Notes: generated from the sequence alone by a model not told the origin. A stretch of DNA of 64,000 bases from Drechmeria coniospora (GCF_001625195.1 NC_054389.1:8056520-8120519); one strand, 5' to 3'; shown: positions 52,421 to 63,913, counted from the stretch's first letter. Program-made: numbers and translations.

Positions 52421-52489
52421 AAAGTGCGCGCTGCGGTGGTGTGCGCGCTGTGGTGGTGAGCACCACCTTTAGGTGGGGCGTGGCACGAT
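52421..52489 (-). repeat. Right terminal inverted repeat
   Basis: Mirror image of 50605-50673, ending ACGAT before the TA duplication. Confidence 0.95.
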
Positions 52490-52491
52490 TA

Positions 52492-53155
52492 CAATGGTTG
52501 TCCGGAGTAATAATGTTACTTGGGATTATTGGGATGCAATCAATTGGTTCTCCGCAAGTACTTGCACGTCTCCGTACTTACTTGCAAATGTACAAGTACA
52601 TGCATCGCGAGTACTCTCGCTGGTCGGTGTACTTGTGCTGAATGGTCAAGCCACCTGCGACAACGGAATGGCCTGGCGGGGTTCTGCACATTGGCATGCC
52701 AGTACAAGTACGGAGTACGGTACGGAGTACGGCACGGAGTACACCGGAGGTACTTGTAGCTCGACGTTGATCTGGCGGTACAATGGTAATTGGGTACTTC
52801 CATTGCAGGTACAAGTACATGTGCAGCTAATACAGTGTACTTGTGCATCAATTCTTCGGCGGCGTCCGTCGTACAGACACTTGGCCATCGCTGGCACGTG
52901 CACCTCCTGATGGCTGCTCTTGGCTACGGGGCCACGGCTGAGCTTCGAGGTGGACCTGAGGCAGCTCGTCGCCAACCCTGACAACCGTTCACCGTCGCCT
53001 GCTGCTTCATCCCGCTTTGCCCTCGAATCGATCCCCCTCCCCTGCTCTCGCACCCCTCGCCACCGGACAGCGGCGGACGAGCAGCTTCTCCCTCGGCCGC
53101 ATCACGCATTCCCGTCCCAAGCTTCCCGGCTCGGCGACGTGATGCCATCCGCACC
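52492..53155. other. Intergenic between transposon and AP-1 sigma gene
   Basis: GTAC-rich on the left (ACGGAGTACGGTACGGAGTACGG-like run at 52712-52742), then an ordinary GC-rich upstream region of the next gene. No gene supported. Confidence 0.6.
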
Positions 53156-54056
53156 ATGGCGATCCAGTACGCCCGCCTTCCACGCCTTACCCCCCCCCCC
53201 TCCTCCCCCTCCTCCGCTCCCCGGCGTCCTGCCCTCGGTGCTGAACGGGTGCCTAGATATCTGATCCTGTTGTCCCGTCAGGGCAAGGTGGTTCGTTGAC
53301 CCCCCGCGCGAGCCCGGTGAGGAGGCAACCCGCTGGCTGACGACGGGCTCCAGCGCCTCGCAAAGTGGTTCACCACGCTGTCCCCCAAGGACAAGGCCAA
53401 GATCGTCAAGGACGTGTCGCAGCTGGTCCTCGCACGCCGAACGCGAATGTGCAACTTTCTCGAGTACAAAGGTTCGTCGCCCCGCCGTGGCCCCTCGGCC
53501 GCTGCCGCCTGCCTAGGGCGTCGGGGTGCTGACGAGAGAGGGTGCGACCTCGTGCCGCCTAGATACCAAGATTGTCTACCGCCGCTACGCTTCGCTCTTC
53601 TTCATCGCCGGCTGCTCGTCGGGCGACAACGAGCTCATCTCGCTCGAAATCATCCACCGTTACGTCGAGCAGATGGACAAGTACTACGGAAACGTGTGCG
53701 AGCTGGACATCATCTTTTCCTTCACCAAGGCCTACTACATCCTCGACGAGCTCCTCCTCGCCGGCGAGCTGCAGGAAAGCAGCAAGAAGAACGTGCTGCG
53801 ATGCATCGGGCAGCAGGACTCGTTGGAAGACATGGAGGTGAGTGACTGACGTGTCGGCCCCTCGGAACTGTCCCCTGTTCTTCTGTACCCTTTTCTTCTG
53901 TCCGAGCTCGCCCCCCTCCCTTGTTCCTTGGGAAGCCGGCACCAGCGCGGCCGGCGGGAAGAGGCAGAACCCCGCGCGACGGCAAATCAAGACGACGCCA
54001 CGGCTGACGCGGGTCATGGCTCCAAGGTTGAGGACGAGGTCACCAAGCTCATGTAA
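53156..54056 (+). CDS. APS1: AP-1 clathrin adaptor complex, sigma subunit
   Basis: The small subunit of the AP-1 adaptor, which sorts cargo at trans-Golgi and endosomes through the acidic dileucine pocket it shares with gamma-adaptin. Five exons: 53156-53166, 53257-53290, 53354-53471, 53563-53837 and about 53946-54056, giving 182 residues. The first exon has 11 nt and the joined start is [20 protein letters not shown]. It then reads [80 protein letters not shown]. These are AP-1 rather than AP-2 sigma residues. Phases match at all junctions. The last exon is the least certain: its end (VEDEVTKLM) fits fungal homologues, but the acceptor could be CACCAG at 53945 or a nearby AG in the same frame. 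Confidence 0.95.
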
Positions 54057-56119
54057 GATGCACGATGCTTGTCGGCCAGCTGCTGGTTGGACGAGACGTG
54101 GACGACGACGATGACGACGACGACGGTTGCCGCACCGACACGATTCCGTCGACGCGACGCACCGCCACGCCGTTCACGCAGCCATCGTCCGTACCGAGGG
54201 AGGAGAGCGACACGAAGGGAGTCGGGTGGCGGTACGAGCCCATTCGAGCTTGGTATTGACATGATCGTTCGACAGGGTCCCCGCGACGTGGAGCGAAACC
54301 TCGAGGGCGAGGGTGTCATTTGAGCGTCGAGAGTCCGATGGCCGATGATGGAGCGACGCCCGAGGATCGGAACGTGAACCCGCCGGCGAGCGGCTCGCGA
54401 CATGCGGGACGAGGCAAAGCCAGTTGCTTCTGGTGTGTTTATAGATCTTGGAGGATGGAACACCATCCTTAATCATATCAAGAGAGTCTGACTTGTTCCA
54501 ACCGGCTCGCCTCGACCAATGAGGCCCATGAGCGCCCGTCTCCCGCCGCGCGTGCCTCGGAACATCCCCGAGCGGTGCCTTGCCGACATGAAGACCGACA
54601 AGCCGGTCGGCGGGCAGACGGGGATGGGCTCGACGTGACTGGCCTGCCTGCGTGCATCGTCGTCGCCGCCGGACCGGGCAGAACCGACAAGACAGACGGG
54701 AGAGCGGCGGAGAGATGAACGCATCGGTCGGGACGGCCAGTGCCTGTTCGGACGATGCGAGGAACGGACGCGCGAGAGACAAACGTGAGAGTGGGCCAGA
54801 GGGACATGCGACGACGGACATGTCCAAACTCTCCGCCCCATGGATTATATGATGCGCCGTCTCTACCCTGCCGCGCTGCCGTGCAATCTGCTTCTGCACC
54901 CGACGAGCTTGTTGGACCGTCGTCGAGGCTTATTGTCCGATGGCATGACGACTGTCAGTGGGGGTGGGGGACGGTACAGGGGTGGGGCGCTGTGGCCGGG
55001 CACTGTAGAGTGCTGTCGGTGGGTTCTTTGGGGGTGGGTGGTGCGGTGCGGCGCGCCGAGGACACTGAAACGCACAGGCTAACAGCTGGGAGCAAAGGGG
55101 AGCCAGGCCGACACGGCGCGACGAGCCGCTGACACGCAAGCCGTCCACCTGACCTCGTTCGCCATCGCCATGCGTGTCAGACTGTCGGTGCCTCAGCCGC
55201 AAAGTGTCACTAGGCCGCCGGTTCCACAACAACCAAGCATCTGGATCGGCCCTCGGTCACGCCTAGTGCTCAGACCAAAGGGCAGCGACACGCACTCCAA
55301 ACACGCACCCAAACCGCACCATAACCGCTCACCAATACGGATCCCCCTCCTCCGTCATCCATCGCCGTCATCCATCGCCGCCATCCATCGCCGCCATCCA
55401 TCGCCGTCATCCATCGCCGTCATCCATCTCCGTCTTCCATCTCCGTCGTCCATCTCCGTCGGCTACGATTCCTCGGCATCGAACCACCATCCCAACCGAC
55501 AGCCCGAACCGTCGGCCCAAACACGAGCAAACGTCGTCACCGATACCACTCCCTTTCCGCCGTGCCGGCGATGCACGCCGACCCCTGCCGCTAGGCCCTC
55601 CCGTCTGGCATCGTCTCACCACTCGACCGCCTTTCATCCGGCCGTCCGATCGCACCCCGGGGCCTCCGCGTCGCCTCTCGCTACCCTGACCGCCCCGACC
55701 GTCGACAAGACGCTTCGCTTACGCTTTGCTTCGCGTCGCTCACCGACACGTCCCTGCGACGGCACCCAGATCGTCGCTCTACCCATCGCATCGGCCGTCC
55801 GTCCCCTCAGCCGTCCGTCCTCTTTGCCGCCCGTCGTTGCGACGACCGCAGACCGGGCCCGGCGGCCAACTGGTCGAGCTGCCCTTCTCCCATCCTGTGA
55901 GACCTCTCCTCGCCATCGAGCCGACATCGGCCATTCTCATCCGGCGCCCTCCACATCCACCACCGCCCTCATCGCCACGCGGACGGCTGGAGCTGCTTGC
56001 CGGATCCCACCCCCCGCAGCCTCGGCACCTTTGTCGTTCTGCCGTGCCCGCTCGCGCGTCGTCATCGGCTCTACTTCCGACTGCGAACCCGCGTCCAACG
56101 CGCTGGCAGCACGTTCAAC
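54057..56119. other. Intergenic, long leader region of MAF1
   Basis: An open plus-strand frame from 55170 to 56123 is Arg/Pro/Ser-rich, without domains, and overlaps the 12-bp repeat. I take it as non-coding. CT-rich DNA before 56120 looks like a promoter/leader. Confidence 0.55.
55351..55461 (+). repeat. 12-bp array CCATCGCCGTCAT
   Basis: About nine units alternating CCATCGCCGTCAT, CCATCGCCGCCAT and CCATCTCCGTC(T/G)T, upstream of MAF1. Confidence 0.9.
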
Positions 56120-57236
56120 ATGAAGGTACCCAGCTTTCCTCCCCTACCGTTCCCTACCGTCCCCTAGCCTCGCGTCTGCCGAGAGGGTCGCCCCGCGCCG
56201 ACGTGTGCTGACGCCGGCCCAGTACCTCCCGGTCCAGGATTTCGAACCCGTCACGAGGGCGCTCAACTTCAACACGCCCGATTGCAACGTCACCGGCGGC
56301 TGCGACCTGTACACGACAAAGTCCACGGGCTCCGACAAGAAGCTCTACCGAAACATTGACAAGGACCTCAGCTCCCAGCACGATGCCCTCGTCAAGCTCG
56401 GCGCGAGCCTGTCGCCGCCGGATCGGGCCCAGATGCTCGCCACCTCGCCCAACATGCAGCTGTTTTCCACCTCGAGCGCCTTCGGCCCCCTGTCGGACCT
56501 CTCGAGCCGCCGCACCTTTGCCTACCTCATCGCCACGCTCAACGCGAGCCACCCGCACTACGACTTCTCCCACGTGCTGCGGCCGGGTGACTTCAAGCGC
56601 GAACGCAACCTGCGCCGCGTCATGGTCAACCTCGATTCCATCCTGCAAAACGTCCGCCCCGGCTTCGAGGCCGCCTCCTTCGACTCCTCCCTCGGCAGCG
56701 ACCTCGACTCCATCTGGGGACCTCAGTGCTGGTCCCTCATCGACAAGGAGATGCGCCTCAACGAGTGCACCCTCTTCAGCTACCACCCGGATCCCGATCC
56801 GTTCGAGGAGGACGAGAGCGCCATCTGGGCCGTCCACTACTTCTTCTTCAACCGAGCGCTGAAGCGCGTCGCCTACCTCTACGTCCGCGTCGTCCCCGTC
56901 GTCTCGTCGACGAGCCCGACCCTGACGCCCATCAAGGTCGGCCAGCACAAGCGCCAGACCGACTTTGCCGCCGACGACGCCGCCAAGCGGGCGAGGTACT
57001 GGCTCGGCGATCGTCAGGCCGAGCTGGTGCCTCCCTTCGAGGACGACGAGGACCCTCAGGATGACGGCCTCTTCTGGAACCGCGGCGAGGACGGCGACCT
57101 TGTGCCCTTTTCCGATGACGACTACTTTGAGGAGCTCGAGGACGACGGGGAGCTCGAGGACGGCGGCGACCTGCCATTGGATCAGGGCCACGACAGAATG
57201 ATGAGCGAAGACGTCGCCGGCGAGCTCGAGATGTAG
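56120..57236 (+). CDS. MAF1: MAF1, repressor of RNA polymerase III
   Basis: Maf1 binds Pol III and shuts off tRNA and 5S transcription when TOR/PKA signalling falls; phosphorylation keeps it cytoplasmic. Two exons: a 6-nt first exon (ATGAAG, 56120-56125) and 56223-57236, giving 339 residues. The joined start MKYLPVQDFEPVTRALNF is the conserved N-terminus. Box A follows: GGCDLYTTKSTGSDKKLYRN. Then SSQHDALVKLGASLSP and a Ser-containing regulatory linker (FGPLSDLSSRRTFAYLIATL). Boxes B and C are FSHVLRPGDFKRERNLRRVM, IWGPQCWSLIDKEMRLNECT, FSYHPDPDPFEEDESAIWAV and YFFFNRALKRVAYLYVRVV. The last 100 residues form a strongly acidic tail (EDDEDPQDDGLFWN, ELEDDGELEDGG). All family boxes are present. 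Confidence 0.97.
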
Positions 57237-59602
57237 CCGCCTCGCCCTCGTCCCCGTCCGACGAGTGCAGACCGACATCGACCGACAGCCTGGCGCTGCT
57301 CGACAGGTCGCCGAGGCACGAATCCACCGTACGCGGCCGCAACTCTCGCGTCGCTCAACCCCCACGCCGCGTCGACGAACATGCCATGCTGCCTGGGGAG
57401 CCGACGCTTGCCCGACATGGAAAGGCACCCGTACGGAGCCCCCGAGCTGCCTAGGGTACGGCCAAGCACGGCACTGAAGAGTCCCAACCCTTTTTTTTCT
57501 TCTTTTGCTTTTGGATGGGAGTTGTGGGCGGGTGAGGCGATGTTGAAGACCGGTCGCCTCTGGCTTGGCCATTTCATGTCATGTTTTTCTTTTTCATTTC
57601 CACGTACACTCTACATTGTTCGCCCATTTATCGAACAATCACGGCCGATTCCCTCCATTTCTTTTCCTTGGGTGCAAACGGGTCAAGAGGGCACAGATGC
57701 TGCACTCGTGCTGTACGCTCCTGTTGGCTGGCCTCGTCGTCTCGCGGCCTCTCCAAAGCCACCGTGCCTGTTAAATGCACGATTTCTGATGTCGAAGGGT
57801 GATGCTCCGAGCTTCTGTGCATTTATTTATTTTGATTGTTTATTTTGCACACGCACGCCTACCGTCCTCGTCGTCGCTCGGCCTCGCAGACGCATCGACC
57901 CTGTCGAGGAGTCAGGCTCCCCAGCTTCCGTTCTTTTGCTCTGCACACTCACGCTTGCCGTCCTCGTCGTCCCTAGGCAGAGGCACAAGCATCGTCCCTG
58001 TCGAGGAGTGAGGCTCCCAGCATCTGGGCTGTTACTTTTCACACCCTCAAATGCTGTCCTCGTCGGTTCCCGGCAGAGGCAGTGGCATCGCTGTCTTCAA
58101 CCACACGAGTTCCGATGTCGAAGAATGAGACGCCAACAATGAACGCGCTCCGTGGACCGTTACGAGATGTTCGGAAACAGGGACGACGTCTAGAAACAGG
58201 AGAGCTGTCCAATATCATGGACCCGTGCCATGTTGTCACAAAGTATCCAAGGAAGTGGACGAGAACGTGATGCGTTGGAATGGCAGTCGCCGAAGTGGGA
58301 TCAGGCGAGGCAGCAAAGACGTCGATAATATCAAGGATACGGTGCAGTCGCTTCCGATGCCGCGTCCCCATCAGGTGCAGAGTACGAACCATCCAACGAG
58401 GCACGCATTTCCTCGAGCCGGCATCAGCGGCCCCCCCTGACGGCATAACCTGCCTGGTAGGCATCAGTCTGGGGCATGCATTTAAGATTCTGTCCCGCTG
58501 TTGCGATCGAGGCAGTGCAAAACCTTGCCTGGATCATTTCGAGTCGGTCGGCAGTGCTCTAGATACCGGCACGAAGACTAGAACTGCGAGATTATTTCTC
58601 GCGAATATTTCATCCAAGCCGCACACATTTCCCGTCGAGATGGGCGGGGATATCACGAGAGAGAGCAAGAGGGAGCTGACATCGGATGCTTAGAAAGCGG
58701 ATTTTGTCTTGCGAACTAGATCAAGGGTTGCCCTATCCGTCCATGTATAAGTAATTAGTAGGTGTAAAAAAATACTGCGAGAACGGAGTGCCGAGGATGA
58801 AGTCATTTGGAATGTGGTTCAAGTCTTCACATGACTCCGTAGGTTTATTTGAAGTGGTAATGAATAATAATGAATATTATTAACGAATATACTCCGATAT
58901 ACTCCGTAATTACTCCGCACAACCAGTATTATTTCGGTAGGTACAAGTGTGGCGGTGGAGCTAGCACCCAAATGGTAATAGGCGGCCCCTGGTAGTACAA
59001 GTATGTACGTACTCCGTACTGGTTCGGAGGACTAATCTGTCACCTGTCGCGACGGGAAACCGCGTAATTCCAAAATAATGGCGCCAGCAAGTACCGGTAC
59101 AGGAAGGGTGGTGCTCGCGTGGGGACGCATCAAGTTCCTGTACCTGCGCTGACCGGTGCGGCGCTATGGCGGTACGTGCACACCTACGATGCCTTGTACC
59201 TGTACTTGCTTGACCGTCCTCGGTACGACAGACACGGACGCATGTTCGTGCCTTCAACGGACCGCTTCCCAGTGTCGACCTGCTGCCTCACTGCTGCCTA
59301 CTCCACGACACGCGAGGCCGTTTCTCGGGCTCGACGGCCCTTCCGTTGCCTTCCTCTCCTTTTCCCTTCGTTCCCTCGCCTCCATACCCATGTTGAGCAT
59401 CGCCAGACAACGGCGATCACATCTCCCCACCCTCGCACCCACGCTTGCCCCCCCTTGCCACACGTGTCGCGCCGCGCGAGACCCCGACTCGACATCGGTT
59501 TCAGCATCGGCATTCGCCTCGACGTCGACGTCGATCTCGACATAGCTCTCGCCATCGACCTAGACATTGACATCGACGGAGCAAGGCACGTCGACGGTCG
59601 TC
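57237..59602. other. Intergenic, nothing coding recognised
   Basis: Besides the 96-bp repeat at 57848, the stretch includes AT-rich DNA at 58740-58960 with GAATAATAATGAATATTATTA and TACTCCGTA words. Upstream of the next gene (59490-59600) repeated GACATCGAC/GACGTCGAC words occur. Confidence 0.6.
57848..58110 (+). repeat. 96-bp degenerate tandem repeat
   Basis: Units start CACAC(G/T)CACGC(C/T)T at 57848, CACACTCACGCTTGCC at 57944 and CACACCCTCAAATGC at 58040. Each has CCGTCCTCGTCGTC-like and CCCTGTCGAGGAGT-like parts. Confidence 0.85.
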
Positions 59603-61189
59603 ATGACGGCCGAATGGCGCGGCGGGGTCGCGTCGTCCGTGTCGCACCCTCTGCCTCTTCCTTTCCCACGCTCCGTCGAGACACGCGACGAGGAGACGAT
59701 GCGAGACCGGACGACGGCCCGCTCGTCGCCGTACCAGACGCTCGACGGTAGCAGCTCGTCGCAGAGCTTGTGCCGCTCCGTCTCCCGCTCTCAGGAGTCG
59801 GCCGTCGGCACGGCGTCGGACGACCAGGTCGTGACGCCACCAGCGAGCGACACCAGCGGCGGCGCCCTCGTCGTCGGCATCGACGGCCACGAGGGAGGCG
59901 CGGGCCAGGGCGGACAGAACGACCAGCTGGACCGCCTGTCGGCCCTCGCCGCCGCCCAGCACAGGATGGGGCCGGACGAGGCGGCGGCGGCGGGCTCGCG
60001 GAAACGCACGGCCGACGGCGAGGTCAAGTCGAGCGACGGCAGCGTGAGTCCCGCCAAGGGACATTCGCGGACCGTCAGCGCCGTCAGCGTCGCCTCGACC
60101 GTCGACGGCAACATCGGTGAAGTAGGCGACGACGCCCATCCCGTCCCCTTTGCTCGCGCGAGCGTTCGTCCGTCGTCTCGTGCCGCTGACCTGCCTCGTC
60201 CCTCCGTCCAGCTGTCGGCCGAGCTTCGGACCCGTCTGTCGTATGCCATGGTCAAGGTCAGCCGCGGCTGGCAGTCACGCTCCCTCGACGAGGTCGAATC
60301 TCTCGCCTCCCAAGTGACTTCCCCGATATCGAGCAGCGCCTCGACGGCGCAGCGCCGGCACGAGTCCTCGGCGAGCCCGCGACCGACGGCGCCGCCGACG
60401 GCTCAGGTTCACTTTGCCGCCGAGCACAGGCCCGTGACCGTGGCCGCGGCAGGCCCGGTCAAGTCGAGGTCCAAGTCCAAGTCCAACTCTCCGCATGCGC
60501 CGCCGCCGGCTCTCGCTCCGCCGGCGTCGATCCAGCCGGCGACGGCCATGTTGGCGTCCGAGGCTCGTCCGAACCCCCGGCGCCACTCCCACTCGCGTCT
60601 CACGCCTACGCTGCTCGCCCACGCCTTCTCGCCTTCTCCCAGCACGCCCGGTCAGGCGCCGCGGCTCGACGGCAGCAACCCGATATCGCGCCTCGACCAG
60701 GACGCGGCTGAGAGCCTGTTGTTCATGAGCAGCCCCGGAAACTCGGCCGGCCTGAAGCACTCCTTCTCACCCTCGCTCTCGCCTCCTCGCGCCGGCCGAC
60801 AGGCGCTGCCGAGCGCGCCCCGGAAGGCGCTCCCATCCCAGCGACCGGCCTTTCCGCCTCCGAAGAAGGCGAGCTTGGACAGGCGCCCGCCCCTGGCGCC
60901 GCCCCTGGGCTCGCCGATGGATCTGGACGGGCCGGCGCGGCGGCCATCGGCGTCGCCGGACAGGGGTCCGTCGAGGAGACGGCCGAACGGCACGGGCAAC
61001 CACGTGCGCGGTGCGCTCTCGCTCCCCAGCGGCCTCGGCCTCGGCGACGGCACGGCGAGGAAGCTGCTGCAGGACGAGGACATTGAACGGATGCTGGACC
61101 GCGCGGGGGCCGAGGCGGGCGACAGCTCCGACGACGACGAGATTCGACTGCCGCCGAGACGAGGCGTGCCGGGTGTCGTGCGGGCGTAG
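59603..61189 (+). CDS. Whi5/Nrm1-like G1/S transcription repressor
   Basis: The core LSAELRTRLSYAMVKVSRGW is the GTB-type motif (PF08528 family) by which Whi5, Nrm1 and Srl3 dock on SBF/MBF, so a nuclear cell-cycle repressor is likely. A second conserved island is AAESLLFMSSPGNSA, and near the C-terminus KLLQDEDIERMLDRA. The rest is disordered, Ser/Pro-rich with many SP/TP sites, the expected substrate of a cyclin-dependent kinase. A 90-nt in-frame intron is likely at 60122-60211 (donor GTAGGC, CTGAC branch site, acceptor GTCCAG), directly before the GTB core. Without it the frame also stays open, adding 30 residues. The start ATG at 59603 is the first in frame; 498 residues when spliced. Which member of the family it matches is not decidable here. 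Confidence 0.85.
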   Translation: MTAEWRGGVASSVSHPLPLPFPRSVETRDEETMRDRTTARSSPYQTLDGSSSSQSLCRSVSRSQESAVGTASDDQVVTPPASDTSGGALVVGIDGHEGGAGQGGQNDQLDRLSALAAAQHRMGPDEAAAAGSRKRTADGEVKSSDGSVSPAKGHSRTVSAVSVASTVDGNIGEVGDDAHPVPFARASVRPSSRAADLPRPSVQLSAELRTRLSYAMVKVSRGWQSRSLDEVESLASQVTSPISSSASTAQRRHESSASPRPTAPPTAQVHFAAEHRPVTVAAAGPVKSRSKSKSNSPHAPPPALAPPASIQPATAMLASEARPNPRRHSHSRLTPTLLAHAFSPSPSTPGQAPRLDGSNPISRLDQDAAESLLFMSSPGNSAGLKHSFSPSLSPPRAGRQALPSAPRKALPSQRPAFPPPKKASLDRRPPLAPPLGSPMDLDGPARRPSASPDRGPSRRRPNGTGNHVRGALSLPSGLGLGDGTARKLLQDEDIERMLDRAGAEAGDSSDDDEIRLPPRRGVPGVVRA

Positions 61190-61503
61190 GACGCCGCCGC
61201 CTCGCCTCTCGATGGAAGGTACTCGCTCGATGAAGTGTCGCAAGTCTCCGCCGATGCCCTTGCCGAGATGAGCTTCCCATGCCGCTGCTCGACGAAGCAA
61301 AGGTCTATCCTCGCCTGGGTCATCGGACGAGACGCCCGCCGCTGCCTTTTCGCACGGCCACTGACTCTGTGTCGCTTCCACCATGATTCTATTGACGCGT
61401 GCCTGCGAATGGTTGAAGTCTTTCCTTTTCCCTGTCTCATCATTACACGGGGTACGCCTGCACTTTAGGCAGCATTTGGCGGAGCTCAGCTTTTATTTCT
61501 TGG

Positions 61504-61506
61504 TTT

Positions 61507-61537
<31 letters not shown>

Positions 61538-61540
61538 GGG
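61504..61540 (+). repeat. T13-G24 homopolymer tract
   Basis: Thirteen T followed by 24 G, about 315 bp after the end of the Whi5-like gene. It has the form of a poly-pyrimidine/purine switch; exact length may be affected by sequencing. Confidence 0.9.
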
Positions 61541-61807
61541 CACGCGACAGGAGCCTCGGTCACGGCCGGGTCATGACCCTCCGCAGCAGCAAGCGCAAAA
61601 GACGTGGCAACGAGCTTGGCACACGGTAGCATGCAATGATACAAAGTACAAGCGTAGGTTCGCGCAACCGACGCTTCGCACGAGACGGCGACGGTTCAAG
61701 GCTGATGAGGAGGTCCAACGGTACCCTGCCGCGTGGCAAAGGCCTGCCATGGGGAGTTGGCAGAGACGAATCGAGAACAGGGCTGTCCGGCATGCTCGTC
61801 CGATGGC

Positions 61808-61895
61808 TTTGCCCGAAACGACTGTCCTTCCAAGGCCACGGATGTTTGATGTTTGCCCGAAACGACTGTCCATTTCAAGGCCATGGATGCATGCC
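61808..61895 (+). repeat. 44-bp tandem duplication
   Basis: TTTGCCCGAAACGACTGTCC occurs at 61808 and 61852, followed in both by a CAAGGCCA(C/T)GGATG part. Confidence 0.85.
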
Positions 61896-63065
61896 GAGTC
61901 CAGGGCTCATCTCCTCGGGCCAGGACTCGACGCACTCTTGCGTGCTTTGTACGGGACCGGACCTCGTCGGGGCGCGGAACATCAGCAGATTCGTCCTCGA
62001 TGCGGCCGAGCCCGGAAATGGCGGTCACTCCTCGGTTCTCCCCGTTCTCTGCATGTACGTGCACACGCAAGTGCTTAGCACGCGGCAAGGGCCGGTGAGG
62101 TACGGGCTCTGCCACGACATAGCCGGCAGGGATCAGGCCGCCTCGGCATGGCCAGAGCTGCTCCGTATACGCCGCAGACAGGGCGAACGAGAAAAAGGGA
62201 TCCCCCCCAAGGCGGCGGTAACGATGATCGGCTCCCACCTTGGGGCTGCGAGATGACGTTGCGATTCCGGATGCTCGCATCCGTCCTTCCGGATCGAGGA
62301 GCGTCAACGAGCCTTGAAGCATCATTTGAGCCAGGTGGGGCATCAGACGGGCGTCGGATCCGATGGGGGATGCTGCGGTCGGGAGCAAGTGCAACGTGTA
62401 CAGGGTACTGCCACCTCGAGGCGGCGGAACGGTGAGACGGAAAGACAACGTCCTGCTCCACGGCTGGCCTCGTTGGCCGTGGGTACGAGCCCGCCGCCGA
62501 CGTGCCAGAAGACATGCGGAAACGTCGCCTCGAACCAACAGGACAGCATGCCGTCTTCGGTCCGTCGCCGCTCGTTGATGGTGGCTCTGGGCTCGCACGA
62601 GTCATGGCGAAATCGCGTCATCGTCCTCTGCCGTCAACGCTTCACACGTCAGCATCTCTCGTCATGCCTCGTCAACGCCCTCTACTGCCCCGACACCAAG
62701 CTGGCTCGTTCCCGGCTGGCTGCTGGGGTGCATGTGCAGAGCAGACTCGGAGCGTGCCGATCATGGCTCCCGAGGGCGGCAATCAACCGCATCCTCGACG
62801 GCGGGTCGGAGGGGACGCAGAATAGGGAGGACCGAGGACAAGATGGCGCCATGAAGGAGGAAGAAAATCTGGCAGATGAGTCGGCACGAGCACTATATTC
62901 GTGCTAGCGGTCGATCTGTCTGGGCACGCAGGAACGGTGCACTGTCAAGGGATTTGGGGTTCAGGCAGGCGCGTTGAGGACACGGCCAGCTTCTGCACAC
63001 GGAGTACCGGTAATTACATGTAATTCAGCACATGCGCTGGAATCATTGTAGGTACAGTAGGTATA

Positions 63066-63143
63066 GTGGGATGACAAAAATGTCGATTCAATTTGTAGGA
63101 GTAGCGCTACCAAAACTGAATCGTCACTTTTGTCATGTCTTTG
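63066..63143 (-). mobile_element. MITE copy 6, inverted orientation
   Basis: GTGGGATGACAAAAATGTCG at the left and GTCACTTTTGTCATG at the right; the centre (GTAGGAGTAGCGCTACC) is the reverse complement of that of copy 1. TA flanks at about 63064-63065 and 63144-63145. Confidence 0.85.
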
Positions 63144-63913
63144 TACCTTGTAGTTATGCGTACATGTAATAATAGTACCCAATACTTGGGCGTTCCTCCG
63201 TACTGTACCTACTGTACTGGAGGTATGAAGCAATGGTAGACCGACACTACTATTGCAGAAAGTACAACTATACTGTAAGCACGGGGTAGGGATTGTCAAG
63301 TAAAAGAAAAACCTGGTGATAATATCAGTATCACTTACGGAGTACCAAGGTGCAAGCATGTGCTTACTTGGTATTACCCTCACTCTGCAAATTGTAGCGG
63401 GCGCCCCTTGCTGCACGTGTACTTCCCTAGGTGTAAGTGCAGCAAGTAGGTCGTTGTATTATTTACAGCAGTAGTAATAGTGTACGGATTGCTCTGTACT
63501 GATGTACGATCAATACAATCATGCACAAGCACGGCACTGTCAAGTACTAGTAGACATTATGTGCAGAGTAATACATGCACTTGTACGAGTGCAGCGTCGA
63601 CTTGTATGCAAATGCAGTGGCACCACTCGCATGCTCAATGTGCTGTACTGTACGGGATCAATTACACCGCACACAAACGTTGTACGTGTACTTATGGTAC
63701 GGAGTAATACACGCTTCGTCCACCTCCAATACTTGACCTGCTTGGAGGCGCCCTCGGACAGTGACTCAACCGGGCCAAGGGGCAATGGATGATCCTTTGT
63801 GCAAGTCAAGCACAGGCGGAATGCATGCTGGGTAGGTCGGTACTAGGCACCTACTAACCTACCACTAATAGTCTTGGGTACAAGCACCACATTGTACAGA
63901 AGGGCGTCTTCTT
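63144..63913. other. GTAC-rich gene-free DNA
   Basis: TACGGAGTA, GTACTGTAC and AAGTAC words dominate. No gene or RNA is recognised. Confidence 0.65.

Larger units (their letters stand above)
50605..52489 (+). mobile_element. Complete but mutated pogo/Fot1-like DNA transposon
   Basis: The element is 1885 bp. TA target-site duplications lie at 50603-50604 and 52490-52491. Terminal inverted repeats of 69 bp (50605-50673 and 52421-52489) start ATCGTGCCACGCCCC and agree at almost every position. Inside is one transposase frame of 563 codons, broken by stops. The TIRs stay GC-rich while the interior is much more AT-rich than neighbouring genes, which fits RIP acting on the coding part. Partial relatives at 1.9 and 12.8 kb show that the family has been active in this genome. 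Confidence 0.95.
61190..63065. other. Intergenic, nothing coding recognised
   Basis: GC-rich, with many overlapping frames but none with a motif or exon structure. A homopolymer tract and a 44-bp duplication are listed separately. Confidence 0.55.

Noticed and set aside
55170..56123. 317-codon plus-strand frame before MAF1
   Set aside because: It is built from the 12-bp repeat and Arg/Pro/Ser-rich leader DNA, with no domain, and it overlaps the MAF1 start exon in another frame.
56154..57572. 472-codon minus-strand frame
   Set aside because: Antisense of MAF1, whose conserved boxes are unambiguous on the plus strand.
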